Positions 1-11,016 of a stretch of DNA of 64,000 nt are shown here, piece by piece. The DNA lies in the NCBI RefSeq assembly GCF_023898315.1, contig NC_064616.1, positions 543,173,602 to 543,237,601 on the forward strand, in the 5' to 3' direction. The notes beneath the pieces are model-generated. The model made no database searches and was not told the origin of the DNA. It saw only the letters and a program-made list of their open reading frames with translations. The translations under genes were made by a program, and so were the position numbers. The stretch's first letter is position 1. Each line of letters starts with the position of its first letter. The DNA is from Schistocerca nitens (lineage: Eukaryota; Arthropoda; Insecta; Orthoptera; Acrididae).

Positions 1-1071
1 GAATCTTCTGCCTTTGCGCACACTCGACTGGTACGACTCTGTAGCGCTGATGGTAGTTTTAAGCCTTTAGTGCAACAGCCGAAATCACTCTTTAGCTGTG
101 TGATCTGTCTCAAATCTCCTGTTTTCTTACCGCCCAAGTGTTTCTGAATTAACACTATGAGCCCTTCGCTAGAGTATTTAGGAACCTCGTTAATAGGTTA
201 TTACGTCCAGATGCAGTTGATGCTGACATTAATGTGTTTCACTCGATAAAATACTGAGACTGCTACTGGGGATTAATTTTTTCCACTTCAGTAGAGAGCG
301 TATTCCACGTCTCCTTCTGTCGCCTCTGCAACGAGAGTTTTCACTTAAGCATGGATTATTCTCCCTTGCAAGATATTCAATGTAGCTTCGTGTTCTTGTT
401 AGTCAACTTTTTGTTCTACATCAAAGTAGAGGACTTCCCCTTTGATCGCACCATGCGTGGCCAGTGTTCTGCCATCGTCAGCTGTTATCCCAGTTACTAT
501 TTTTCATGACCCTCTTTTATTTTCATGGATAACATTATGGATTGAAGTTAATTCTTGGAGGGCTAGTGTCTGAACATGTGACCTGACTTGATATCCTAAT
601 TGGTTACGTTATTAGGTTAGGATCTTTGCCTGAATATTTTTGATTTTTCCGTAGCTCCCAATAACTCATGCACCTTGGAACTATGGATCTTTCAAACAAA
701 GAAAGGATACTTCGGTTGTTCCTTTTAGCCAAAAGCTTTCGTCCTGAGAATAGTCGATTAAACACCTTCTGTCTTTGGTTTTGCGCGTTTGAGGCACCAA
801 TCAATGGCCGAGTGATAAGAGATGAATCTTTGCTCTCGCTCCCTCCAGGTGCTGCGAAAGGCCTCTTGACGCACCGGAACTCTTAAGTGGAAAAACCTTT
901 ACTTTCCAGAGGCCTCTGAATCGACACGTCCCTTGTCGTTTCATGCAGTGCGATTTGAAAACACCATTGCCATAACTGCAGATAGCAGAATGTGGTTCCT
1001 CAGGTGAGACATACATTCTGCCCAAACGGCTTACTGTAGAGGACAAGGGCTTACTTTTAGGAAATATGGTG
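1..1071 (-). pseudogene. LINE fragment: endonuclease C-terminus, linker and start of reverse transcriptase
   Basis: Minus-strand remains of a non-LTR retrotransposon ORF2 that continues past the left edge. Reading leftward from 1071, the first part matches the end of an apurinic-type (APE) endonuclease: a SRLGRMYVSP block (normally SRLDRIYVSP) at about 1005-1035, then a SHC block in place of SDHC, then a GLWK-V block around 890-910. Further left, ADDGRTLATHGAIK at about 425-475 fits the segment just before the RT palm. Several frame changes and stops make it non-functional. It is the direct continuation of 1773-2310, from which it is separated by the insertion at 1072-1768. The catalytic RT motifs would lie outside the window. 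Clade (I or L1/Tx1-like) is uncertain. Confidence 0.6.
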
Positions 1072-1768
1072 CGAAACTGTGATTTAGCGTGTTTCAGTGC
1101 GTGATACGCCAGCCTCACGGCGAACGGCGGACGAAGGCCGGCCAGCGCGTTATGCAGGTGACAAAGTTTTGCAACGAGCGTCGGTATGTGTGTACGTGCG
1201 CAGCAGCCATCAGAACGCAGAATTAGCAGAATTACGCAGGCGCGGGGCGCGTGTGGCACGGTTGCATTAGCCAACTTATCGAGAACCTAATAAACACGCC
1301 GCCGCGTAACCGGCGGATTCAGCAGCGGTCTGCACTATTTAACGGCATCAGAGATGGGCGTCGGCATTCGGTTCGACCGACTGGGCGTTCGGTCGCTGTC
1401 ACGTCGTCGTCATCAGTGACGCTGTCTCCGAGGACCGGTCGACAACGGGCGTTGCCCGCTGCTGCAACGGCGACTCCCGGCGTCGTCACGAGCCACCGCG
1501 TCTGCGAGCTGGGCTGCGCCTCATGCCGCTAACCTCCTACAGCCTGCGCAGCCGCTGACCGAGCGCGGCGTCGCATTCCCCACATTGTGTGCATCATATC
1601 GTCTCCACCACGACATGGGCGGTGGGGCTGAGCTACCAGAGAGTGTACTGGGAGAACCAACAATAAAGAGAAATATTGCTAAACATGGCCACCTTCTTCT
1701 ACCCAGCCATGCCTTACAACCCCGACCACGTCACCTGCTCCGGTCATCCTATTACATTACCCAACAGC
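1072..1768 (+). mobile_element. GC-rich 697-bp insertion inside the LINE endonuclease, LTR- or MITE-like
   Basis: The LINE endonuclease stops at about 1773 and resumes at 1071. The five bases TGGTG flank both sides (1067-1071 and 1769-1773), and removing the insert plus one TGGTG restores the endonuclease frame, so this is a clean insertion with a 5-bp target duplication. The insert is much more GC-rich than its surroundings. On the plus strand it has a TATA-like CTATTTAA near 1336 and an AATAAA at about 1662, the arrangement of a retroelement LTR promoter and polyadenylation signal. The ends are not canonical TG...CA and there is no second copy in the window, so solo LTR is a guess. It has no convincing coding region. 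Confidence 0.5.
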
Positions 1769-1772
1769 TGGT

Positions 1773-2310
1773 GATGTAGGTAAAACCAGAGGCTGCTCCG
1801 TACTTGTGAACCCATGAATCAGTTTGGCGTACGTCTCGTACTGTATGTTTCAGTTCAAGTTATCTGCTGCAGATGGGAGTTCGATCAGTAGCACTGATAG
1901 TATAGCTAAAGTCGCCTCCAATAATGACATGTTCGTTGCGTTCTCCTACCAGAGGGACGCTCCTCCTTAAAAAAACTCCATTCTTTGGCACCTTTTGTTT
2001 CAGCATGATGTGGTACAGACATTCATTAGCCTGGTTTTATGAAAGATGCCTGCAGTTCCCCTGATATTCTTTAGTTTTTCAGCATCTTTTAGGTTGATGC
2101 CTTTCATCGCAGGAAAAGCCGTACCCATTTTGCAGCCCATTCCCCATTTAGTGATCACTTGATAACCTTCTATGCTATCATGCCTGATGTTCGTTACTTC
2201 TTGTAAAAATCCGACATTCACATCGACTGCATACGGAAAGACTTTTAAAAGTTGTAACTTAATAATGTTATGTAATCTATTAATATTCAAAGTTGCGAGC
2301 TTATGGACCT
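1773..2310 (-). pseudogene. LINE fragment: N-terminal APE-type endonuclease
   Basis: Minus-strand AP-endonuclease domain of a non-LTR retrotransposon. The open stretch 2000-2290 begins with an NINRLHN block followed by FLQEVTNIRHDSIEGYQVI, where LQE carries the metal-binding glutamate typical of LINE endonucleases. Further on, GTAFPAMKGI and GIAGIF-like blocks fit the same domain. After a frame change near 2000, IIGGDF (the GDFN motif) can be read at about 1930-1945, then ATDRTP and WVHKYGAASGF up to the insertion boundary. The enzyme would nick the target DNA to prime reverse transcription. Two or more frameshifts and a stop near 2000 make it defunct. It continues at 1-1071. Confidence 0.65.
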
Positions 2311-3579
2311 GAAGTGGAATTGTGTTGGCTACACAGGAGCTATGCTTCCACTACACTTTGATATCAGTCATAAAACTCATCTCTGAAACAAACAAATAAT
2401 CACTTCGAAAAACACTGTGAAAACTTTTCTGAAAGAACACTTACAGAAGTCACTTGAAGGCTGAGTTAAAAACATTCGTCGTCCAGCAGTGGAATAGCTG
2501 TGTGTCCTTTTGTTGTGGTAGTGTCTACCAAAGTGGCATCTTCCTGAATAAAACCATCTTTTGACATCCTAGCTGTGGCTGTCTCGAGTTCATTGTTTCT
2601 TCTTCAATATGGGATTACGGATTATCTGTCCAGGTAGCTGGGAGGGGCTTTGCCTATATGATTGCTGACTCTTCAAGAGAATGAAATTTGACCATTTTGG
2701 TTGTCAGTTTCCGTTAGGGGTTTTGCAGTTTCATCAGAATTCAGACTTTCATAAAACGAAACATTTTTCAGAACTAATCGGTCACTAAATGTCGGCAGGT
2801 TCCGGGACGCGTTCTCAGACGCTTTTTGGATGAGCTTGCCTCCTGTCACCTTCACTTTATCGTGTAGGACTCGTGCAGTCTGCTGTGCACCTTGGTGCGC
2901 AAGCCTCGGTTTTTATTTGCCTTCTTAGAGCTCGGCTTTGCTCGTTGTCTAAAGAAACTTCTGGCTGCCGAGTGGTGCTTCAGGCATCGACTGATGGTGA
3001 GTCTGTATGTTGCGTTCTATAAACCTGTTCCTCAATGTCTACGATAGGTGATCGTTGTATTCTGTAACTTTGGTGGGTGCTATTCTGATGTTTTGACGGT
3101 TTCCGTGGTTGAGTATTGCCAATATTGACATATTGACATATTAAGGGGGGGGGGGTGGCGCGAGGAATTCGGCGGTCTCGCCGCGGGTCAGCTGCGCCAC
3201 TCTCCTGTACACGCTTTCGACACGGACGTGTTGCAAGTGGAACACGCTCTAGTCAGGTCGTCATACATTTCTGTAGCAGGATATCCGCAAACGGCAATAT
3301 ATGACGGAACAGTATTAACCTTGTAGCACGTCACTTGTAATGTAAGTTCAAATATTCGAACAATGGTTATGCCAAGACCTGCATGAGGAACTGAAACATC
3401 TCCAATATTCCCATCACAGTATATAAACTTCGTTATTCCACCACAGGATTGAAGTACTTACTCACGTAATTACGAACTAACCAGTTTGATGAAGATAACA
3501 TTACTGAAAATCGAATGATTGGTCCCGATAATATCTTCTGTTAATATCTTAACTTCTTCTTGTAACCATTTCGAACATG
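2311..3579. other. No gene recognised; possible LINE leader or ORF1 remnant
   Basis: This stretch lies upstream (in LINE orientation) of the endonuclease fragment, so ORF1 remains are expected, but only short minus-strand open stretches (for example 2673-2855) are present and none shows a motif I can name. A run of 11 G sits at 3145-3155, next to a short GC-rich patch (3156-3250). Otherwise it is ordinary AT-leaning sequence. Confidence 0.4.
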
Positions 3580-4173
3580 TACACTTGACAGCACAAAAAG
3601 TGGGGCACTGCTGAGTACAACCAACATAACGTAGCTTTGTTGCAGGTGCTCTAAACACCAAAACACCTATGAGGTACAGTCTTTTGACTACACACAATGG
3701 GTGCCGCAAGAGATTACTAGAGACGAAAGGTCTTTAGAGCAGTCGGTCTAAGCTTCAACTAATATCGTCATACAAAACATATTAGAAAACACGTTCTTAG
3801 CGATGAGACACCCCATAACACCCATAAATCGACCTGCATTACAACAAGTGACATTCCAGAAGTTGTGAGAAAACTAATTATTTTACATATATCGTACAGT
3901 AATCCCTAGTCAAAACTAAATATTTGAGATGGTTTATGGAATTACAAAGCTGTACGACAATTGGAAAAAACGTTTTTCGTTCTCGAAAAGGTTTTCCATC
4001 CACGTGCTGAACGTCGCTCAACGGCAAGAGGCTCTGGATACTGGATATTGGACGAAGCAGTAAAAAAACGCGATTAACGGCAACAAGCACTCTACGGAAA
4101 TCACAACATTGACAGCGAATCACCAGTAATATCATTGTTCTCGTAACACATCAACAGCTACGTGTACATACAT
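3580..4173 (+). repeat. Left half of a middle-repetitive element split by the Gypsy insertion
   Basis: Recognisably similar, in order and on the same strand, to 62417-63015. Shared blocks include the start (TACACTTGACAG versus TACACTCGACAG), ACACAATGGGT with GAGA..ACTACTAGAGA, TAAATATTTGAGA, ATGCTGAACGT, CACTCTACGGAAATC and ACATCAACAG. The similarity stops exactly where the LTR begins at 4174 and resumes at 14106, so this is half of a pre-existing repeat. No coding potential is seen, and the family is unidentified. Confidence 0.75.
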
Positions 4174-5409
4174 TGAAAGGGTCCTGTAGCCACCTTTCAT
4201 TGCCAACTCTCGTAGTGGTCAAGTCGGCAAAGAGGTTTCCGCTACTTGTGAGAAATCCACCTGCGTTAGGTTGGCGGCGGAAATGGCATCTTGGGGTTTT
4301 CCGGTCCACGCGGCGCGGTGAAGAGGCTGGAGAAGCGGGAGGCAGTCTGCCGCCGGTACGGGAAGGGTACACAGCTGTGCTCCAGTCGAAGAAGGGTGAG
4401 TTGGACTGACCGCGTGGCGCGTTGTCACATAGAGAGGGGAGCTTTCAGCTTTTGGTCTCGAATTTCGTCTTATAAAGATTTATTTGCTGGGTTGCAGCAG
4501 GGAATGCAAGGCTTTTGTAGACTTTCAGTTTGATTCCCAATGCAGTCTTGACTTTGATCCGTGAGAGGAACGCAGCACAAAGGAGTTGCATATGTTGAAG
4601 TGCCCTCGGTTCAGTGTGAATGTTTATGTGCCTACAACTGTGTGTGCATGCTTCTAATCTTTTCCGAATCTTGGTAATTTTTGTGTATTTGTGAATTTTC
4701 TTTGTCTCATGTGATTAAAATTTGGCCACGGTCCATAGAAATTGTCTCCGTCGGCCGAGTGGGCACCCGAGTCTGTTATGAAACATATAGTATTTCACAA
4801 GCAATTGTACATAGTCAGCATGCAACAGCAGTCTATAGATGCACTACATCAATGTTTTAAGGAATAAATAATTTTACCTTCAATCTTATCTTGTGTACCG
4901 ATGTTACGTCGCCGTTACCTTCGCCATTTACCTTGTAGTTTTCCTTGTTGGCCCATCTATAGCGTTTCCATGTGCACAGGTGTAATGATTAGTGTTCCTT
5001 TTTTTTGTCTGAAACAAATGCTCTGGAATAGATCGCGTTTTCACGAATCTTGCTGCAGGCTGCCCTTACGCATGGTGTTCACGCCCTCTTTACTTTACTC
5101 AATATTAGATTCACGGGAAGAATGCCTGGATCATATTAATAATTACATCCCATTCTTTATCAATGACTTTACAATGAATGTTCTTTTGTGAGTTTTTCTT
5201 ATTTATAAATTAAGTAATTTTCCGACTCAGTGCTACCTCTTCTTTGTCGTGTGGCTAGAGTTGGTGGCGACCCTATCTTTTATATTGATTTCAGTGTCAA
5301 ATAGCGTTTTCTTATTCAAAGTGCGCGTGGCTCTTTTAGCTATCAGGATACATTCAAAGGGCGCTTCATGCTTCTTGCACATAGCGTCCTTTTATTCACG
5401 CTACTTACA
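4174..5409 (+). repeat. 5' LTR of the Gypsy element
   Basis: Starts TGAAAGGG and ends TTACA (TG...CA). It pairs over its whole length with 12869-14105. Differences are scattered substitutions, a cluster near 4300-4320 and a small indel in a T run near 5002. An AATAAATAA at about 4863 could act as the polyadenylation signal. The promoter start is not obvious from sequence. Confidence 0.92.
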
Positions 5410-5411
5410 CG

Positions 5412-5429
5412 TGGCTTACCCTGCTCACG
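5412..5429 (+). other. Probable tRNA primer-binding site
   Basis: Begins with TGG two bases after the end of the 5' LTR, where the minus-strand primer tRNA CCA end should pair. The tRNA species cannot be assigned by eye. Confidence 0.45.
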
Positions 5430-5763
5430 GATTTCGGTAAACCAGAGATCTTCTGATGCGCAGTGAGGATTAGTTATTTTCGGTTGGATGTGCTAATTGG
5501 TATATTGTCTTGCTGAGATACAGAATTTACGTGAATTTATGATATAGGTGTGCATTTTCTTACATGTTTTGTCTTGTATATGTATTACTGTATAGATATT
5601 GTGATTTAGTATTCAATTGTGTTACAAGTGCGGGTTGACTCTTGTCCTGTGGCGTGTATCGGTGTCATATAGTAAATCTTGGGTGCTTTGTGGGGACGGT
5701 GAGTCCATTAGGAGACTTTGGCATTATTCTTGTTGTATTTTGGAGCACGGAGTAACTATCCTT

Positions 5764-7611
5764 ATGATGGAGACGCGTAGCTGTTCAGGGAGCCGCGATC
5801 GGAAAAACCTGCCAGACAATAACCCTGAACAAGGACGAGGTCAAAACGTCGAGTCCGACCAGGAACGAAACGCGGAAAACGCAAGTACAAGTGTTGTCCA
5901 TCCTGAGCCCGCTGTAGTGATTTCGAATCATTCGATAGATGCAAATTCATTACAGGCTATGCTACGACAATTACTAGACAGTAATAGGAGACATATCGAG
6001 GAAGTGAATAAAAAACAAGCAGAAGAAAATAGGAGGCATATCGAGGAAGCGAATAAAAGATTGACTAGTGTAATAGTACAGGGTGTTGGGGAGAAACTGG
6101 CGATCATTGACCAACGCATTTCCGCCTTAGAAGAGGGGCACCAAGTCATTAGCAAGCAGGTGATGGAGCAAGAAGAAAGGTTCGCTGGGAATATACGTAT
6201 ACTAGCAGAACAATGCCAGAGTGAACAAGCGGCTCTTGAGTCCCGAGTAGGACGAAATTCCGCCAGGGATCTCCGCGCGTTAGCAGAACAATGCCAGAGT
6301 GACCACGCGGCTCTTGTGTCCCGAATAGAGGACACTGCGGCTAAGTGCCCAGTCCACCTTAGCGCGCAGGTATAGACCCTCAGCCAGGCGATAATAGCTC
6401 TCGAGCGAGAGCAAGGGCTTACGCAGACAAAACAAGACAAGGACGAAGTCTTGCGTGACATCAAAGAGAAATGGCATGATAAATCCCACGCGGCCATCAG
6501 GCAGTATTATATTATCCGGAATGGCATCCTATTTAAGAGGCGAGCTCTGGATGACTCCAGGTGGCTGTTAGCGATTCCGGAGGAACTGGTGAACAAGCTC
6601 GTGTGGTACGTGCATTTGAGCTACGGTCACTTTGGTGCGAGGAAATGCTTGGAGAAGCTGCGGGAAACCTGTTACTTTAATAATATGCTTCGGCGTATAC
6701 GTAAAGTAATTAGGGTATGCAAGCCCTGTCAGCAAGCCAAGCCGCCCACTGTGTCGTTTGCCGCACCAATACACCCGATCGTTCCCAATAAACTCAGGGA
6801 TCTCGCAGCAGTAAATCTATTCGGTCCGCTAGTGCGTTCTAGGAACGGATTTGCGTACATTTTTGTGGCAGTAGAGCTGACGTCAAAATTCGTCTGCCTC
6901 ACCCCGCTGCGTAGGGCCACCGGGAAGGCAGTAGCTGCCACGTTCGCAAATCACTTCTTACGGGATGTTGGCACTGTGAAGCGTGTGATTTCGGACAACG
7001 GGCCACAATTCAGGTCACGTCACTGGGAGCATATGCTTTGGAGAAAGCGAGTGAAACCGATCTTTATCTCCCTTTTCTGCCCTTCAGCAAATCCTTGTGA
7101 AAGGTGGATGAAGGAGATTGGAAAATTGTGTAGGTTACACTGCCACCGTGACCACCGGACGTGGGACACGAAACTAGCCGGTTTCCAGAACATACTAAAT
7201 GAGTTGCCAAATTCCTCGACGACGTTGCCACCGATTCTGGTCCTGAAAAACAAGGAGCCTCCGAGTAAAATAAAAGAGGTGGTTCCCTGGCCAGTAGAAC
7301 CCAGGTTACGAAGATCTGCAATTGTGGAGCTTGCCCTGAAAAATATAAAGAGTGCCGCCGAGGCTCGGATACGAACCTACAAAAAGAAGGTGCGGAATAT
7401 AACTTTTCACGTGGGCCAGAAAGTACTTGTACGCTCGCACAAGCTCTCTAATAAACGGGCTGGGTTCTCAAAGAAGTTCTTCTTCTTATTCAACGGGCCG
7501 TACAGAATCAAGCGGATTCCACATCCAAGTGCGCTTGAAGTAGAAACACTCCGCTCTCGAAAGTCGAAGGGCCTGCACCACATCTCCAACGTAAAACCTT
7601 ACATTGAATAA
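5764..7611 (+). pseudogene. Gag joined in frame to integrase, one amber stop between
   Basis: The first 203 codons (start at tandem ATGs 5764/5767) give a charged coiled-coil Gag-like protein with a repeated RRHIEE unit and a 78-bp duplicated LAEQCQS unit. No zinc knuckle remains. A TAG at 6373-6375 follows, after which the same frame stays open to 7611. Counting the downstream ORF from Met 6451: zinc-binding H55, H60, C90, C93; integrase core with N122 where the first catalytic Asp should be (in VNLFGPL), D182 in SDNGPQF and E217 in NPCER; and a GPY/F-type C-terminal domain around FNGPYRI. Protease, RT and RNase H have been deleted between Gag and integrase. The N122 replacement predicts an inactive enzyme. 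Confidence 0.88.
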
Positions 7612-9119
7612 GAAGCAGAAGATCTTGCCCTCAGAGGTCGGAATGACGTGTTGCCCATATGCTTTTTCGCACTCATTCTTTTGTGAGTAAAATTACAGTG
7701 CATATTTTCCAATGTTTTGATTCACACTGGTGTGATTAAAATTAAAGTGTACATTTTCTGTGTATTGTAAAGGGTCCCCCAATATGTGTGTAGTTATTTC
7801 TTCTTGTCAGCAGAAAGGAGTAGTGTTGTGCAGTTTCAAAACATCTGAATGTGAATGATTATGAGGCTCATATGAAGCGTTTCCTATTACAGTAAGATGG
7901 CTTTCGTTCTTTGATGACTAAAAGGGTATCGGGTGTGTTGGCGTGGCGAGTCAATGGTCGTAAGGTAATTCTTGATGATAAATTACAGTTTTAGTGTTCT
8001 TATGCCCCTTAGGTGAGCATGATTCAGTGAGATTTTTCAAATGTACTGCGATGTTAATGAAGCAACTTGGTGACTTGTAGGTGAAGGACTTGTGTATGAA
8101 GGGAGATTAATAGTGTTTGATTTTCAGAGTTGCCATCTTATAAGATATTTGGAAAGTGTAACTTGCCGTCACATACTACTAGGTACGGTTGAGGACACCA
8201 GGGTGTGAAACCCCAGAAGATGTATATGGAAACAGCTTATAAACTCAAGCAGCTTGATATTTAATAGAGAATCAATGTGACTACCTCCAAGCTAAAATAA
8301 CATGACGGTAGGTGAGGACCCCTGGGGACATGTGGTGAGTAAGTGTGTAATCATTATGAGTATCTTATGATAGCAGTAAGTTGGGTACTCATGGCCCTGG
8401 ACAATGGATTTCTTTTGACAGTATTTTTTTATGTACTTATAGAACTAAGTGTTTATGTGTTTGCTAATAGGATAGGATGATTTTTATTTTCATTTTTATG
8501 CCCACTGACCTTTTGCATTAGTCTGATGAATAGATGTTGAAACATTTACCATTCCAGATGTGACTTGAATGAACCTTCTGTGTCGCATTAATCATAACTT
8601 TTATTATGCAATGTCCATAGAAAAGAGGTCTCGAAAATTTTTCACAGATCAGCAAACATGTTCTGCAAACCTTGGAGGAGCAGTCAATGAACAACGATAT
8701 GGGTATTGGTGTTGAAAGGAATATTTTGTTTATATGTGGGAATTGTAGTCGGGCTATATGGTGATGGTGACTAGTACGAGCTGTGTAGATTGTGTGTGAG
8801 AGCGTAGTTAGGAGCAGGTAGAGTTTTGTGTCTGTAGCTAGCAGCGGCGCCAAATCCTATCCAAATCCTGACCAAACCTTGTACAAGATCTACCCTGAAT
8901 GATTGACAGCAGATGTAATGCTGGAACTATATTTTATAAAAAGGATATTTTGTTTGTTTGAATATTGGTTATTTAATTTTCTTCATTGTTTTTTTATTAG
9001 TAATGTTAAGAAGGCCCTTTTTGTCAAGTTAATTTTGGGCACTATTCCATGTATTGATCAGGAGTGAGAAACTCCGAAGATTTTGTGGTAATCTGTACAC
9101 ATTATATTTTGTAACGATC
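7612..9119 (+). other. Long noncoding 3' region of the Gypsy element
   Basis: AT-rich, no open frame of note, no envelope-like membrane protein. It belongs to the Gypsy element because it lies between its integrase and its 3' LTR without a break that I can identify. The same base composition resumes at 12314-12868 beyond the nested element. Confidence 0.6.
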
Positions 9120-9990
9120 CCTGTGAGCGCAGTTCTTAAGTGGGTGCAAGGCCGCCTAGGGAGCCTCCGCATCAGAAAGCACAGGGCTTGGTCCACCGGC
9201 AGGCGTTGCCGAACCCTGGTATCAACGGCGAAGCAGTGATGCGGCGAGCGGTCACAGCTGTTTCCCCGTCAGAGGGGAGGGGATGCTGCTCTTCCCCCAG
9301 GCGCAGGCTCACACCGGAGCCCGCAGGCGTGTCACCACGGCAGCGCCAGCTGATTGCCGGCGTTCCACCCCATGCGCTAGTCATCTGACAAGCGAAAGAG
9401 AAAGTATGACGCACACCAGGCGAGGCCGCCGATCCCTGAGCGCCGCTAGTCCAGACGGCTGCTGCGGTGCTGTAACGCCCACTGCCCGGAGGGATGCGGG
9501 TCCCACCACTGACGCATCAGCTGAGACGGTGCAAAGAGGTGATAAGCGGGTCTCAAGCCCGACACCCGCACGAGTTTACGTCGACCTCGATGCGACGCAG
9601 ATGAGCGCGTGTCTCCCCATTGACACGACAGGAGACGGGGGCGTGTGTCGGTAAAACACATTCCTCCACAACACACGGACGACGACCGCCAAGCCGCCTT
9701 CTCGATGATGAGGCAGGGTCCACAAGTGGCGATGCCCTGCAAATCTGCAGCGCCGAACCATCCCACAGTATGGACGCAGAGGGTCGAAACGGGCACGAGG
9801 CAACGTCGTGGGGTGCTGTCTAGGATGAACAACCTGCGTTACAACGGACGTTACAATCAACGCCGCTGCAAACTCCCCAGTTCAGTGTTGTGGTCCCCTA
9901 GTAGCTTATCCTCCAAGTCGCCTTTAGAAGAGACGCCCACCCCAGCACCTAAAGAGAATACCCAGTGAAACAACCACGTGGCGAAACTGA
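9120..9990. other. GC-rich block of unknown origin inside the Gypsy 3' region
   Basis: Composition changes abruptly from AT-rich to GC-rich at about 9120 and back at about 9990. Several overlapping open stretches exist on both strands (for example 9283-9654 plus, 9446-9832 minus), as expected from GC-rich sequence. None carries a motif I recognise. No terminal repeats or target duplication are visible. It could be an extra sequence captured by the retroelement or the tail of another element. Confidence 0.4.
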
Positions 9991-10041
9991 AAAATGACAG
10001 CGTGTCAACTAGTTGATTTCTGGATGTGTTTTTGTACTCAT

Positions 10042-10559
10042 TGTAATGTCGGCAGACTTGCCAACAATACGCACACTAATTGAAAGAGGCGGCCAAGATG
10101 CACGCGCTAACTCACGAAGGATGGATTGAGGTCTGAAACAGGATTCGTAATGAATGCTATAAAGAAAAGTACGTAGCTCCTTGAATACTTAACTTTATTC
10201 CATCCTTTGTATACATCGTTCTTGATGAGACATCTGGAGATTGTGGCGATACAAGTGAGACTCTTTAGATACAAGGTATCTAAGGCTAATGGCGCCTTGC
10301 TAGGTCGTAGACATGGACTTAGCTGAAGGCTATTCTAACTGTCTCTCGGCAAATGAGAGAAAGGCTTCGTCAGTGTAGTCGCTAGCAAAGTCGTCGTACA
10401 ACTGGGGCGAGTGCTAGTAAGTCTCTCGAGACCTGCCGTGTGGTGGCGCTCGGTCTGCGATCACTGCCAGTGGCGACACGCGGGTCCGACATGTACTAAT
10501 GGACCGCGGCCGATTTAAGCTACCACCTAGCAAGTGTGGTGTCTGGCGGTGACACCACA
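10042..10559 (-). repeat. 3' LTR of the nested element
   Basis: In plus coordinates it runs TGTAATGTC...ACACCACA. It matches 11794-12313 with about a dozen differences and one 2-bp indel. On the element's own strand it begins TGTGGTGTCACC, an LTR start I recall as very common in locust genomes. Confidence 0.92.
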
Positions 10560-10569
10560 TTCCTCCCCC
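10560..10569 (-). other. Polypurine tract of the nested element
   Basis: On the minus strand GGGGGAGGAA lies directly against the 3' LTR, the position and composition of a plus-strand primer. Confidence 0.75.
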
Positions 10570-10970
10570 GCAAATCGGCGAACGGTCGTGTGATAAGGCT
10601 TCCGCCCGCCGTGGGGAGGACCCCATGTTGACGTATGCGATGAGGTGGGGAGCCTAACAACAGGCGAGGCTGTGCCACCCGCACCCGGCCATTCGGCCCG
10701 AGGGGAAATAGGAAACGCCTGGAAACCTAGTCCAGGGTGCACGTCAACATGCGGCGTATGCGCCCGTAGAGAGACAGGAGGGGCCGAAGGGTCGACCTCC
10801 ATGCGGTCGGGGCACCCGACGGGCGAAGACGACATCTGGTCCGGAGCGGGCAATAGTTTCAAGGCGGATGACGGCTGGTCACGGGAAGCGATCGGCGGCG
10901 CGTGACCCAGGGAGGCGCCCGGCGGCAGCAGCAACGCGTCCGCTGCGGGCGGCGCCGGCGGGAGAACGGT

Positions 10971-10972
<2 letters not shown>

Positions 10973-11013
<41 letters not shown>
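10973..11013. repeat. CGG/CCG trinucleotide repeat
   Basis: About a dozen uninterrupted CGG units on the plus strand. Read on the minus strand in the integrase frame they encode a polyproline run. Other frames give artificial poly-Arg and poly-Ala ORFs. Confidence 0.9.

Positions 11014-11016
<3 letters not shown>

Noticed and set aside
3145-3155. Poly-G tracts here and at 40894-40907 as functional G-quadruplexes
   Set aside because: Single homopolymer runs with no second G tract nearby; more likely slippage or assembly noise.
5928-6497. 189-codon minus-strand ORF opposite Gag
   Set aside because: Antisense shadow of the coiled-coil coding sequence; Ser/Cys/Leu-rich composition typical of that.
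9446-9832. 128-codon minus-strand ORF in the GC-rich block as a gene
   Set aside because: Overlaps equally long frames on the plus strand and has no recognisable motif; open length is expected from GC content.
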